A stretch of 58,517 nt of DNA. Source: Accumulibacter sp. (GTDB taxonomy: Bacteria > Pseudomonadota > Gammaproteobacteria > Burkholderiales > Rhodocyclaceae). The stretch spans positions 1 to 58,517 of the forward strand of contig NZ_JAPUVR010000090.1 in assembly GCF_029255125.1 (NCBI RefSeq), given 5' to 3'. The first letter of the stretch is position 1. Every line of letters starts with the position of its first letter. A program made the translations under genes and the position numbers. Below the pieces are notes generated by a model. It was not told where the DNA came from, did no database searches, and saw only the letters and a program-made list of their open reading frames with translations. Below are positions 48,127 through 58,517 of this stretch, piece by piece.

Positions 48127-49235
48127 TGGAGACTCACTGGAGCAATCTGGATCGGGCTGGTCGACGCCAGTCCATGGCAGGCGATCTGTTGGCGCGAAAC
48201 GACCGCCATGGCGTGGCCTTGCACGTAGGCGCGAGACCATTCGACGGTCATCGCCAGCGCCTCGTCGAGCGACCAGCGCGGGCGCCAGCCAAGCTGGCCA
48301 ATGGCTTTCGTGGCGTCCAGGCGCAGGACGTCGGCTTCGTGCCGGGAAGGCGTCTCGTCAGTCGTCCATGCGGCTGCTCCGCCCCACAGTCGGACGAGTT
48401 CCTGCAGAACATCGGCAACGCTGTGCTTAGCCGCCTCAGCCGGACCGAAGTTCCAGGCATCGGCCAGTTTGCCTCCGCGCGCATAGAGTCCTTCGGCCAG
48501 CACGAGGTAGCCGGCGAGCGCGTCGAGGACGTGCTGCCAGGGTCGAACCGCTGCCGGATGGCGTACGGCGAGCGGCCGGTTTTCGCTGAAGGCGCGCAGT
48601 GCGTCCGGGATCAGGCGATTTGCCGACCAGTCACCGCCGCCGATCGCGTTCCCGGCGCGTGCCGTGGCGAGCGCGGTTGGCGGCTCGCCGGCGGTGCCGT
48701 CAGCAAAGTACGACGCGCGATAAGCGGCGCAGACGAGTTCGGCACAGGCCTTGCTACTGCTGTACGGATCATTCCCGCCGAGGCGATCGTCCTCGCGGCA
48801 GGGGCGAGTGGCAGCGCCGTCGGCGTAGCACTTGTCGCTGGTCACGACGAGCACGGCGCGCACGCCGGGATGACGCCGAACCGCCTCGAGCAGATTCACC
48901 GTTCCCATGACATTGGTCGAATACGTGGTCGCCGGGTCTTCGTAGGCGGGCAGGACCAGCGCCTGCGCTGCCAGGTGGAAGACGACTTCGGGGCGGTAAC
49001 GGGTGAAGACGGCAGACAGCGCGTCGGCGTTCCGGATGTCGCCGAGCAGCGAAGTCATGCCGCGGCCGACGTCGGCGACGACAAAGTGGTTGGGCTGCGT
49101 CGGCGGCGCGAGTGCATAGCCGACGACTTCGGCGCCGAGCATCTGCAAGCCGAGCGACAACCAACTCCCCTTGAATCCGGTATGGCCGGTGACCAAAACA
49201 CGTCGCTTGTTCCAGAACGATGGGCTGCTCGGCAC
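48123..49235 (-). CDS. rfbG: CDP-glucose 4,6-dehydratase
   Basis: The 370-aa dehydratase has the NAD+ motif LVTGHTGFKGSWLSLGL, the active-site PYSSSKACAE (Tyr-x3-Lys), SDKCYAD and RAGNAIGGGDWSANRLIPDA. It makes CDP-4-keto-6-deoxyglucose, the first committed step to 3,6-dideoxyhexoses. It starts with GTG behind AAGGAG. It heads the minus-strand operon, but the glucose-1-phosphate cytidylyltransferase (RfbF) that normally precedes it is missing from the window. Confidence 0.95.
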   Translation of the reverse strand: MPSSPSFWNKRRVLVTGHTGFKGSWLSLGLQMLGAEVVGYALAPPTQPNHFVVADVGRGMTSLLGDIRNADALSAVFTRYRPEVVFHLAAQALVLPAYEDPATTYSTNVMGTVNLLEAVRRHPGVRAVLVVTSDKCYADGAATRPCREDDRLGGNDPYSSSKACAELVCAAYRASYFADGTAGEPPTALATARAGNAIGGGDWSANRLIPDALRAFSENRPLAVRHPAAVRPWQHVLDALAGYLVLAEGLYARGGKLADAWNFGPAEAAKHSVADVLQELVRLWGGAAAWTTDETPSRHEADVLRLDATKAIGQLGWRPRWSLDEALAMTVEWSRAYVQGHAMAVVSRQQIACHGLASTSPIQIAPVSLQ

Positions 49236-49493
49236 GCCCGGTCTCCTTTGCCAGGTGGATGACGAAGTTGATGCTCGCTTCGGCGGCCACGCGTCTGCGT
49301 TTCAGCCTGGCGTCAAGCATAGCGCGGGCGGGCCGGGCCTGCCAAGCAAGGCACAACGCGCCGGTGCGCGTAGAACGGGCGCTTGCACGTCTTGGCTGGC
49401 GCTCGTCGCCACAGAAGCGGAACTGCCCGGCTGTGGCGCTACGCGCATTTGACTGGGCGACGCGGCGACGAAGTCGCGCCGCAGCTTCTCCGC

Positions 49494-50060
49494 ATGACGA
49501 AAACCATCAGCGACGAAAGCCTGCGCCTTGTGCTGGCGCACCTGGCGCCGAACCAAGCCAAGCTCTGCAGCGAGGCAGAACGCGCGGTGCGCGCGGTCCA
49601 GCTTGGTCAGGAGTACGGCCTGGATGAATACAGCACGCTCTCGGAGAACACGCACCCCGTATTCTGGACATCGATACCAGCGTCAAGATGCTCTACGGCC
49701 ACCAGGCAGGTGCCGAGGTCGGGTACAGCGCGTCGAAGGTGAGCTCCGGTTGATGGCTTGGAGCAGCGCACGGCGCGTGGTGGTCCTGCGCAAGTTCCTC
49801 AAATCGAGTCTGGTCATTCAGACAAGCGGCCAGAGTCGCCCGCCAGAACTGTAGTTGATTGGCCCTTCCGAGAAGACCAAAGTCTGCGAGTACGCCGTCC
49901 TGGTAACCAACGCTGACACCTTGCCTCGGCCAGGGGTCGGCTCTACCGGGATCGGGCCGATTGCGAGAACGGCTTCGACAAACTGAAGAATCAACGGGTT
50001 TGGGGCGGCTACACGACGCAAGCTCTCGGCGCGAGCGGTTGCACTGACTTACAAAGGGGC
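49494..50060 (+). pseudogene. Degraded IS1380/IS4-type DDE transposase
   Basis: Three frames are needed. The first reads MTKTISDESLRLVLAHLAPN. The next has ILDIDTSVKMLYGHQAGAEV, the first catalytic Asp region of this DDE group (LDxDxxV.LYGHQEGAExGY). The last has CEYAVLVTNAD and then LYRDRADCENGFDKLKNQRV, the C-terminal YRxRA..EN.F.ELK motif. Frameshifts and internal stop codons separate them. It lies directly upstream of rfbG, where rfbF would be expected. Confidence 0.72.
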
Positions 50061-52167
<2,107 letters not shown>

Positions 52168-52171
<4 letters not shown>

Positions 52172-52440
52172 ACGACGAAAAGTGGCGTCGCATGGTGCAC
52201 CGGGATAGCGAACGGCTCAAGGGCGCCGAGCGCGAACGCCGCTCGCTGCTCGCCCAGAGCGTCTTTCTCGGTACCTTGTCGGTGCTCTTCCTGGCGCCGC
52301 TGATCGGTGGGGCTTACCTGGGACGCTGGCTGGATGGCTTGAGCGAAGGCTATTCGGTGCGGTGGACGATCAATCTGATCGTCCTCGGTCTGGCGTTCGG
52401 CGTGTTCAATGTCTGTGCCTTCATCCGGAAGAACTGGTGA
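52168..52440 (+). CDS. atpQ: N-ATPase accessory membrane protein AtpQ (AtpI/AtpZ-like)
   Basis: The 90-aa protein has a basic N-terminus, then two helices: SLLAQSVFLGTLSVLFLAPL continuing to GGAYLGRWLD, and INLIVLGLAFGVFNVCAFI. The GxYLGRWLD turn is the AtpI/AtpZ hallmark; these proteins help assemble the c-ring and may move Mg2+ or Na+. The ATG overlaps atpC by four bases. In N-ATPase operons the AtpR gene normally follows; here atpB follows immediately. Confidence 0.8.
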
Positions 52441-53138
52441 TGGAAGCGCTCAGCGTCATTTTCAGCATCGGACCTTTCGCCATCACGCGAACGGTCGTCA
52501 CCACCTGGGGCATTCTGCTGGTGCTCGGGTTTGGTTGCTGGCTGGCGACCCGCCGCTTGTCCGTCGAACAGCCAGGCATGATGCAGAGCGCGCTGGAGGG
52601 GGTCGTGCAGGCGATTGATTCGGCCATTGCGACCGTCCTGGCGGAACGTTCGACACTGTTGCTGCCTTTCGTCGGGACGCTGTGGATTTTCGTTGCCGTA
52701 GCCAACCTGATCGGCCTGATCCCGGGGCTGCATGCGCCGACCGGCGATTTGTCGACGACGATGGCGCTGGCCGTCCTGGTCTTTCTGTCGGTCCATTGGT
52801 ATGGTATTCGCAGCGCTGGTCCGCGCGCCTATCTGCGCCATTACCTCTCGCCCAGTCCGGTGCTTCTGCCCTTCCATATCCTCGGCGAGTTCTCACGCAC
52901 CCTGGCCCTGGCCGTGCGTCTCTTCGGCAACATCATGAGCCTGGAAATGGCCGCGCTGCTCGTCCTGCTTGTTGCCGGGCTGCTGGTTCCTGTGCCCGTC
53001 CTGATGCTGCACGTCATCGAGGCGCTGGTTCAGGCGTATATCTTCGGCATGCTGGTGCTGATCTACATCGCCGGCGGCATGCAGTCCCAAGCCGAACAGA
53101 CATCCACCCATTCAAACAAGGAAGGAAACAAGCCATGA
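52440..53138 (+). CDS. atpB: N-type ATPase subunit a
   Basis: The 232-aa Fo stator protein has about five helices. The essential stator arginine is in LALAVRLFGNIMSLEM, and the last helix pair ends VLIYIAGGMQ. It carries ions between the half-channels and the c-ring. It overlaps atpQ by one base (TGATG). A ribosome-binding AAGGAAGG at its 3' end serves atpE. Confidence 0.94.
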   Translation: MEALSVIFSIGPFAITRTVVTTWGILLVLGFGCWLATRRLSVEQPGMMQSALEGVVQAIDSAIATVLAERSTLLLPFVGTLWIFVAVANLIGLIPGLHAPTGDLSTTMALAVLVFLSVHWYGIRSAGPRAYLRHYLSPSPVLLPFHILGEFSRTLALAVRLFGNIMSLEMAALLVLLVAGLLVPVPVLMLHVIEALVQAYIFGMLVLIYIAGGMQSQAEQTSTHSNKEGNKP

Positions 53139-53401
53139 GCGACCTGCACTGGTTTGCCCTGATATCCACCATCGTGGCCGGACTGGCCATTGCGCTGGGC
53201 ATCATTTTTCCGGCAATGGCCATGGGCAAGGCCATCACCCAGGCGCTGGAGGCGCTTGCCAGGCAGCCGGAAGCGGAGAAGTCCATTACCCGAACCTTAT
53301 TCATTGGCCTGGCGATGATCGAGTCGCTGGCCATCTACGTGCTGGTGATCGTCCTCATCATCCTCTTTCGCAATCCACTTCTTGAATATCTGCTCAAATA
53401 G
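53135..53401 (+). CDS. atpE: N-type ATPase subunit c
   Basis: The 88-aa two-helix proteolipid. Helix 2 has the ion-binding carboxylate and partners of Na+-type c subunits: IESLAIY, with Glu63, Ser64 and Tyr68. The polar loop RQPEAE is normal. In helix 1 the position equal to Gln32 of the Ilyobacter Na+ c-ring is Met30 (PAMAMGKA), where N-ATPases usually have Gln or Glu. So the Na+ site is incomplete, and ion use (Na+ or H+) is open. Strong GGAAGG upstream. It overlaps atpB by four bases. Confidence 0.95.
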   Translation: MSDLHWFALISTIVAGLAIALGIIFPAMAMGKAITQALEALARQPEAEKSITRTLFIGLAMIESLAIYVLVIVLIILFRNPLLEYLLK

Positions 53402-53409
53402 GACCGGTC

Positions 53410-54162
53410 ATGCACATCGACTGGACCACTTTCGCGCTTGAGATCATCAACTTCCTGGTCCTGGTCTGGATACTCAAGCGCTTTCTCTACAAACCGGTGC
53501 TGGAGACGCTGAACCAGCGACGTGCCGGCATCGAGAAAACCTTGCGCGAAGCGCATGCAGCCGAACTGCGGGCACACAGTCTGCAGGCACAGTACGAGGG
53601 TCGGCTGGCTGACTGGGGTAAGGAAAAAGCTCAAGCGAGAGCTGAACTGGAAACCGAGCTGGCGCTTGAGCGCTCGCGGCAGATGCAATCCTTGGCGCAG
53701 GATCTGGCCGATGAGCGGGCGCGAAATGCGGCGGTCGACGCGCATCGACAACAGGAAATGCGGCGCGAAATGGAAACCGCAGCACTGGCCCAGGCGCAGC
53801 AGTTTGTCACGACCTTGCTCGGCCGCTTGGCGACCCCCGCGCTGGAAGCGCGCATGCTCGATCTGCTGCTCGCGGATTGGGCGAAGCTTCCCGATCAACA
53901 GCTTTCCGGTTTGCGCGCGGCGGCCGGGGACTCGGCGCTCGAGGCCAAGGTAAGCAGCGCCTTTGCGCTGGATGAGGCGCAGCGCGGCCGGGTTGTCGAG
54001 GCCTTGAGCCAGCGCCTGGGTCGGCCGGTAGCCGTGGTTTTTGAAGTGGCTCCGGGGCTACTGGCTGGCTTGCGCATCTCCCTGGGCGCCTGGCAAGTCC
54101 ATTTCAATTTCACTGATGAGTCAGCCAGTTTTGCGGCAGCCGCCAATCATGTCGACGGATGA
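53410..54162 (+). CDS. atpF: N-type ATPase subunit b with delta-like C-terminus
   Basis: The 250-aa product is much longer than a usual b subunit (about 156 aa). It has an N-terminal helix ([21 protein letters not shown]), a long charged coiled coil (about residues 35-125) and a C-terminal part, [20 protein letters not shown], followed by [11 protein letters not shown]. The end resembles the C-terminal domain of subunit delta. So it probably combines peripheral stalk and delta roles, which explains the lack of an atpH gene. The c-b-alpha order is standard. Confidence 0.9.
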   Translation: MHIDWTTFALEIINFLVLVWILKRFLYKPVLETLNQRRAGIEKTLREAHAAELRAHSLQAQYEGRLADWGKEKAQARAELETELALERSRQMQSLAQDLADERARNAAVDAHRQQEMRREMETAALAQAQQFVTTLLGRLATPALEARMLDLLLADWAKLPDQQLSGLRAAAGDSALEAKVSSAFALDEAQRGRVVEALSQRLGRPVAVVFEVAPGLLAGLRISLGAWQVHFNFTDESASFAAAANHVDG

Positions 54163-55651
54163 GTCGCTGACTTCGCCGCTGCGGCGTCAGGCTGACTGGC
54201 TCAAAGCTTACGACCCGCAGTTGCGACTGGTCGAGCAGGGGCGGGTCATCTCGTTTGGCGATGGCATAGCCTGGGTAGATGGCTTGCCATCGGCTGCGAT
54301 GGATGAGGTGTTGCGCTTCGAGGATGGTAGCCGCGGCCTGGTCTTTCATCTTGGGGCGAAACGAATCGGCGCCATTTTGCTGAATCAGGGTGGAGGCGAG
54401 CTGGAACTGAAGGCCGGGGCGGCAGCCTATCTGACCGGTCGAACGCTGGATATCGGGGTCGGCGATGCCTACCTTGGTCGTGTGGTTGACCCGACGGGTA
54501 GTCCGCTCGATGGCGGAGCACCGATACCGGCGACCTCACGTCGACCGCTGGAGACCGCTTCACCACCCATTCCGGCGCGCGATTTTGTTGATCGCCCGCT
54601 GGTTTCCGGCTGCAAGATGATCGATACGATGATTCCGATTGGCAAGGGGCAGCGCCAACTGATCATCGGCGATGCGGGAGTCGGAAAAAGCGCGCTCGCC
54701 CTGGATACCGTGATTGCCCAGAAGGGGCGCAAGGTGCTGTGTGTTTATGTGCTGATCAGCCAGAAACGCTCCAGTGTCGTGGCGACGATCGAAACGCTGC
54801 GGCGGACAAGCGCATTGGCATACACCTGTGTGGTGGTCGCCGAAGCGACTGCCATGCCGGGGCTCAAATACATTGCGCCGTTTGCCGGCTGCGCCCTCGC
54901 AGAAGGCTGGATGGCGGCCGGGCGGGATGTGCTGGTGGTCTACGACGATCTGACGACGCACGCCAAGGCATACCGCGAGCTGTCGTTGCTCTTGCGCCGC
55001 CCGCCCGGGCGTGAAGCCTATCCGGGCGATATTTTCTACCTGCATTCGCGCCTGCTTGAGCGCTCCACCTGTTTGGCCGCGGCTAGCGGCGGCGGCAGCA
55101 TGACGGCATTACCCTTGATCGAAACCGAGCAGGGGGAACTCTCCGCCTATATCCCGACCAACCTGATTTCGATTACCGATGGCCAGGTCTATCTCGACCC
55201 ACGCTTGTTCGCGGCAGGGTTTCTGCCGGCGATCGACATCACCCGTTCAGTCTCGCGTATTGGCGGCAAAGCCCAGCATCCGGCGATCAAGGCCGAGGCT
55301 GGGCGAATAAAACTCGACTACCTGCAGTTTCAGGAGCTGGAGATCTTTACGCGTTTCGGCTCGCGACTGGAGGCCGGCGTCGCAGCCAAGATCCGGCGTG
55401 GCAGCTTGCTGCGCGAGTTACTGAAGCAGGAACGCCTGGCCCCTCTGGCGCCCGAACAGCACATGGCCTGGTTGCTTGCTTACAACGAGGGCTGGTTCGA
55501 CGGACTGGCGAAGGATCAGTTGGCGACGACACTTTCCTCGCTGATCGCAGACCCGCGGCTCTCGTCTTTGCGCCTGGAAAACAGCCGGGAGGAGTGGCGG
55601 CAGGCGCTTCGTGCCGCGCTACAAGGCACGCGAGATGAGCCGGCGGCGTGA
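54149..55651 (+). CDS. atpA: N-type ATPase subunit alpha
   Basis: The 500-aa non-catalytic F1 subunit: Walker [37 protein letters not shown] and SRLLERS. Visible also are the [20 protein letters not shown] entry motif and the arginine finger region [13 protein letters not shown]. It overlaps atpF by 14 bp. The N-terminus is shorter in its delta-binding helix than in housekeeping AtpA, consistent with a different stalk. Confidence 0.95.
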   Translation: MSTDESLTSPLRRQADWLKAYDPQLRLVEQGRVISFGDGIAWVDGLPSAAMDEVLRFEDGSRGLVFHLGAKRIGAILLNQGGGELELKAGAAAYLTGRTLDIGVGDAYLGRVVDPTGSPLDGGAPIPATSRRPLETASPPIPARDFVDRPLVSGCKMIDTMIPIGKGQRQLIIGDAGVGKSALALDTVIAQKGRKVLCVYVLISQKRSSVVATIETLRRTSALAYTCVVVAEATAMPGLKYIAPFAGCALAEGWMAAGRDVLVVYDDLTTHAKAYRELSLLLRRPPGREAYPGDIFYLHSRLLERSTCLAAASGGGSMTALPLIETEQGELSAYIPTNLISITDGQVYLDPRLFAAGFLPAIDITRSVSRIGGKAQHPAIKAEAGRIKLDYLQFQELEIFTRFGSRLEAGVAAKIRRGSLLRELLKQERLAPLAPEQHMAWLLAYNEGWFDGLAKDQLATTLSSLIADPRLSSLRLENSREEWRQALRAALQGTRDEPAA

Positions 55652-56465
55652 ACTGTCGAGACGCCTGGGCGCCTTGGCGGAAATTTCTGGGATCATGTCC
55701 GCCATGCGCGGCGTCGCACTGATGGAAACGCACATCCTGCAGGAGTTTCTGCTGACGCAACGAAGGATGGTGGCCAGTATCGAAAAGACAGCGGCCACCT
55801 TCCTCGCCTGGCATCCAGAACTGCTGCCGGTTGCCGAGCCCGCTTGCGAAATATGTATCCTGATCGGCTCGGAGCAGGGCTTTTGCGGTGACTTCAACGA
55901 GGCGTTGCTGCGTTACCGCGAAGCGCATTGCAACAACCAAGCCACCCCTGGGTACGTCCTCACGCTGGGCCATCGCCTGGCCAGTCGGCTCGTTGGTGAT
56001 AGCGAACTCGCAGTGCTGCGACTCCCCGGCGCCAGCGTTGCCGACGAGGTGCCGGCGGTGCTGTTGCGCCTGACCCGCGAACTGAATCGGCTGCTCACCA
56101 CCGGTGAACTCGCCGGTTGTGGTCTGTCGGTCCTCTACCATTGCGATGCCACCGGCGATATCCGCCTGCGCCACCTGCTGCCACTGCGTGACCTGCCGGC
56201 GCCGGATGCCTCTCCCTATCCGCCGGAAACCAATCTGCCTGACGGGGAGCTACGCACAGCCCTGACCGGATATTACCTCTACGCGGCGCTGAACGAAGTG
56301 CTCTACAGTTCGTTGATGGCCGAGAATCGGCAGCGGCACGCCCATATGGACCGATCGCTGAAAAGGCTGGAAGAAGACAGCGAGCATCTACAGCAGGCCT
56401 ACAACGCGCAGCGCCAGGAAGACATCACCGAGGAAATCGAGGTCATCCTGCTTTCGGCAGGATGA
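55635..56465 (+). CDS. atpG: N-type ATPase subunit gamma
   Basis: The 276-aa rotor shaft has the N-terminal coiled coil ([20 protein letters not shown]), the Rossmann-like middle with [18 protein letters not shown] and the C-terminal helix [20 protein letters not shown]. It is strongly diverged from housekeeping AtpG. ATG 55635 overlaps atpA by 17 bp. It is the last gene of the operon; no atpH or terminator is seen right after it. Confidence 0.9.
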   Translation: MSRRRELSRRLGALAEISGIMSAMRGVALMETHILQEFLLTQRRMVASIEKTAATFLAWHPELLPVAEPACEICILIGSEQGFCGDFNEALLRYREAHCNNQATPGYVLTLGHRLASRLVGDSELAVLRLPGASVADEVPAVLLRLTRELNRLLTTGELAGCGLSVLYHCDATGDIRLRHLLPLRDLPAPDASPYPPETNLPDGELRTALTGYYLYAALNEVLYSSLMAENRQRHAHMDRSLKRLEEDSEHLQQAYNAQRQEDITEEIEVILLSAG

Positions 56466-56594
56466 CTGGACGACGATTACGAATGGCGGCAGTAACGTAA
56501 TAGAAGACAGCTACCGCCGTGCGCAAGTCGACTTCAGGGTGCCGGGGCAATCGCTTGTCCGCGGCCGCTCGTCGCCACCCACGGGAAGCGCGTC

Positions 56595-57497
56595 TCAGCG
56601 CTTGATCTCGGCCAGCAGTTGCCCGATCATCGCCTCGGCTTGCGCCAGGTAGCCACGACCGAACAGATTGAGGTGGTTGAGCACGTGATAGAGGTTGTAG
56701 AGCGTCTTGCGCACGGCGTAGCCGGCGGCGAGCGGCCAGGCAGCCCGGTATGCGGCGTAAAAGGCGGCGGGAAAGCCGCCGAAGAGTTCGCTCATGGCCA
56801 GATCGGCTTCACGATCACCGAAGTAGACGGCGGGGTCGAAGAGAACGAGCCGGCCGGCGGCGTCTGAGGCCACATTGCCCGACCATAGGTCGCCGTGCAG
56901 CAGACTGGGCCGCGGCTGCTCGTCGGCGAACAGTACGGCCAAGGCGTCCACCAGGCGTTCGCCGTCGGCAAGCAGGCGGCCGGCGTAGCCCTGGCGCGCG
57001 GCGCGTTCGAGTTGCGGTTGCAGACGGCGACGGGCGAAAAAGTGCGGCCAATCGGTGCTCGCGGTATTCGCCTGCGGGCTGCTGCCAATGAAATTGTCGC
57101 GCCGCCAACCGAAGTTTGGGGCGCTCATCCGGTGCAGTTCGGCAAGCGCCGTGCCGGCCGTTGCGGCGTGCTCGCGCAGCGGCCGCAGGTCGAGGTAGGC
57201 GAGCACGAGATAGGCCTGAGCGCCAGCGACGCCGTAGCCGCAGACCGCGGGAACGCGCAGCGCCGGGCAGGCGGCGAGCGCCTGTAGACCGTCGGCTTCG
57301 GCGGCGAACATCTCGGCCAGGCCGCCCTCGTTCAGTTTGACGAACCACTGTCGACCGTCGGTGCCAGCGAGCCGCAGCGCGCGCGAGATCGAGCCGCCAG
57401 CGATCGGCCGCAGGCTGTTGCGCGCCACGCCGGCACCGATCCTGGCCGCCAAGGCATCGTGCAACTCGGGCGTCAGCAGGTAGCCGGCAGAAGACAT
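56595..57497 (-). CDS. Fructosamine kinase-family protein
   Basis: The 300-aa kinase-fold protein has RPIAGGSISRALRLAG as the glycine loop, QWFVKLNE with the ATP lysine, the catalytic loop SLLHGDLWSGNV and VLFDPAVYFGDREADLAM as the metal-binding DPA motif. FN3K-family enzymes phosphorylate ketosamines on glycated proteins or small sugars, making them labile. It is alone on the minus strand, convergent with the ATPase operon. Its substrate in bacteria is usually unknown. Confidence 0.92.
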   Translation of the reverse strand: MSSAGYLLTPELHDALAARIGAGVARNSLRPIAGGSISRALRLAGTDGRQWFVKLNEGGLAEMFAAEADGLQALAACPALRVPAVCGYGVAGAQAYLVLAYLDLRPLREHAATAGTALAELHRMSAPNFGWRRDNFIGSSPQANTASTDWPHFFARRRLQPQLERAARQGYAGRLLADGERLVDALAVLFADEQPRPSLLHGDLWSGNVASDAAGRLVLFDPAVYFGDREADLAMSELFGGFPAAFYAAYRAAWPLAAGYAVRKTLYNLYHVLNHLNLFGRGYLAQAEAMIGQLLAEIKR

Positions 57498-57518
57498 GCC
57501 GTCGCGCGCTCGGGCGCT

Positions 57519-57839
57519 TCAGCGACGCTGCCGGTCATGCTTCTGCCGGGCAATGTGACGACTCTGTACGTTCTGAGCCCGCTCAATGTGCTGGCGCTCG
57601 CTGCGTGTCAGTCGGCCATCGGCCTCGGCTCGATTTTCCATGTTCGCGACTCGCTGTTGTCCGCGCTCCAGGCGCGTCGCCTCGCGGCCGGTCAGGGCGC
57701 CCGAGTTGACGCCCTGGTCGATGCGCGTCTGCTGGTTCGCCTGACGGCTATCGACGCGTTGCGAGTCCTGCGCCGACACGGGCAGCGCAGCGCTCAGCAA
57801 AGCGCTGGCCAGGCCCAACACGATTACGGTCCTATGCAT
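57519..57839 (-). CDS. Small secreted Gln/Arg-rich protein, unknown function
   Basis: The 106-aa product has a signal peptide (residues 1-23, ending PVSA). The mature part is low-complexity, rich in Gln, Arg and Glu, with two repeats of the type SRQANQQTRIDQG and VNSGALTGREATRLERGQQR; the second repeat LTRSERQHIERAQN is similar. Such ALTxxEA-RLE-xQ repeats are common in periplasmic proteins of betaproteobacteria with no known role. GAGGAG precedes the ATG. Confidence 0.78.
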   Translation of the reverse strand: MHRTVIVLGLASALLSAALPVSAQDSQRVDSRQANQQTRIDQGVNSGALTGREATRLERGQQRVANMENRAEADGRLTRSERQHIERAQNVQSRHIARQKHDRQRR

Positions 57840-58120
57840 GCTTGTCTCCTCATTTGGGTCGGTGGCCTTGGCCGACGCACCGGGTGCGGGGCCTCCTGCC
57901 AGTCGGCGCGACCTGTCGGTCGTCGCCCGTGGGGCGTTCCGGCAGGACGGGCAAACAGTCTTGAGCACGTTTGCTCCGGAACTCCACGCTCAACGCCTGA
58001 TGCCGGAGCTCGATGACCAGGCGCCGATCGTGCGCGGCGGCGAGTCGCCCGCGGTGCCGGCGAATTGCAATGGTAGACCACTGGCGTCTGGCGATGGCGG
58101 CAACGTGCCGCCGGCAGCTT

Positions 58121-58352
58121 TCAGCCGAACGATGGACCGCGATACGCCGACGGCGTCATGCCGCTCCAGCGCCGGAAGGCGCGAGTGAACGCGCTCTGCT
58201 CCGAAAAACCGAGCAGGAAGGTGATTTCGGTGACCGACCGAGCCGGGTCGTCGAGGTAGCGTCGGGCAAGTTCGTGCCGGGTCTCGTCGACGACGCCCTG
58301 GAAAGTCAGTCCGAGTGCGGCGAGCTTGCGCTGCAGGCTGCGCTGGCTGAGA
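58121..58352 (-). pseudogene. AraC-type regulator, N-terminally cut by an insertion sequence
   Basis: Only the end of the C-terminal DNA-binding domain remains: LSQRSLQRKLAALGLTF is the first HTH, and VTEITFLLGFSEQSAFTRAF then RRWSGMTPSAYR is the second, up to the stop. Upstream of LSQRSL the sequence changes to the insertion-sequence end (58353 onward), which breaks the frame. The target and effector domain are lost or outside the window. Confidence 0.75.
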
Positions 58353-58517
58353 GGCTGTGAAAAAATCCCGAGCCACCCTCCGGGAACGTGGGGCGCAGGG
58401 TATAATGACAATGTCAACTTCGGACGGTTTCTGGCGATGACTGAATCTCTTTTTCGCGAGGAAGAAGTGCCGGTCCCGGCTTGCTCGGCAAGTAGCGGCG
58501 AGGGCGGCAAGACGGCG
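58353..58517 (+). mobile_element. Left end of an insertion sequence with transposase start
   Basis: The end begins GGCTGTGAAAAAATCCCGAG, a typical IS terminal repeat style. A promoter-like TATAAT occurs at about 58401-58406. ATG 58437 starts MTESLFREEEVPVPACSASS, running off the window in an open frame, so only 27 codons of the probable transposase are visible. The family cannot be set. It splits the AraC-type gene. Confidence 0.55.

Noticed and set aside
49302-49655. 117-codon minus-strand frame upstream of rfbG as a candidate rfbF
   Set aside because: No nucleotidyltransferase motif (GxGTRL or similar) is present; it is antisense to transposase remnants.
57990-58376. 128-codon minus-strand frame overlapping the AraC remnant
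   Set aside because: Out of frame with the clear AraC helix-turn-helix and Pro/Arg-rich; a shadow.

Overview
The window is high-GC Gram-negative chromosomal DNA that carries the replication-origin neighbourhood of a betaproteobacterium. The evidence is the conserved run gyrB-dnaN-dnaA / rpmH-rnpA-yidD-yidC-mnmE, a DsbD/ScsB-type envelope protein, a bacterial katG, and gene style typical of Rhodocyclales. I infer a relative of Candidatus Accumulibacter. The genus is an inference from recognition, not a computed placement.

Layout. 0-7 kb: the 3' end of a chemotaxis receptor, a secreted PPC-like protein, an envelope redox operon (PEBP-like protein, DsbD/ScsB-like reductase, redoxin) and katG. 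7.2-16.7 kb: tRNA-Arg(TCG) with a terminator, a tetR-adaptor-RND efflux operon, a Tat-type FAD oxidoreductase paired with a membrane spermidine-synthase-like protein, and an AI-2E family exporter. 17-23 kb: a decaying diversity-generating-retroelement (DGR) locus. It has a NACHT-FGE protein with a recognisable variable region, an avd accessory gene, and a second NACHT-FGE copy broken by stop codons and 3' loss. No reverse transcriptase or template repeat is visible. 23.3-26.9 kb: a small island of toxin-antitoxin genes, broken genes and an IS3 scrap, bounded by a 31-bp direct repeat of the 3' end of the riboflavin synthase gene.

26.9-36.9 kb: ribE, gyrB, dnaN, a candidate oriC with DnaA-box-like sites, dnaA, rpmH, rnpA, yidD, yidC and mnmE. 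37.6-49.2 kb: a minus-strand surface polysaccharide operon. It makes a CDP-3,6-dideoxyhexose (rfbG, rfbH and a CDP-abequose-synthase-like reductase), exports the glycan through a Wzm/Wzt ABC transporter, and adds four glycosyl or methyl transfer genes. 49.5-50.1 kb: a degraded DDE transposase.

50.3-56.5 kb: a complete plus-strand operon for an N-type (alternative, putatively Na+-linked) F1Fo ATPase in the order atpD-C-Q-B-E-F-A-G. atpR is absent from its usual place, and the c subunit has Met where the helix-1 Na+ ligand is expected. 56.6-58.5 kb: a fructosamine-kinase-like gene, a small secreted protein, and an AraC-type regulator cut by the left end of an insertion sequence that runs off the window.
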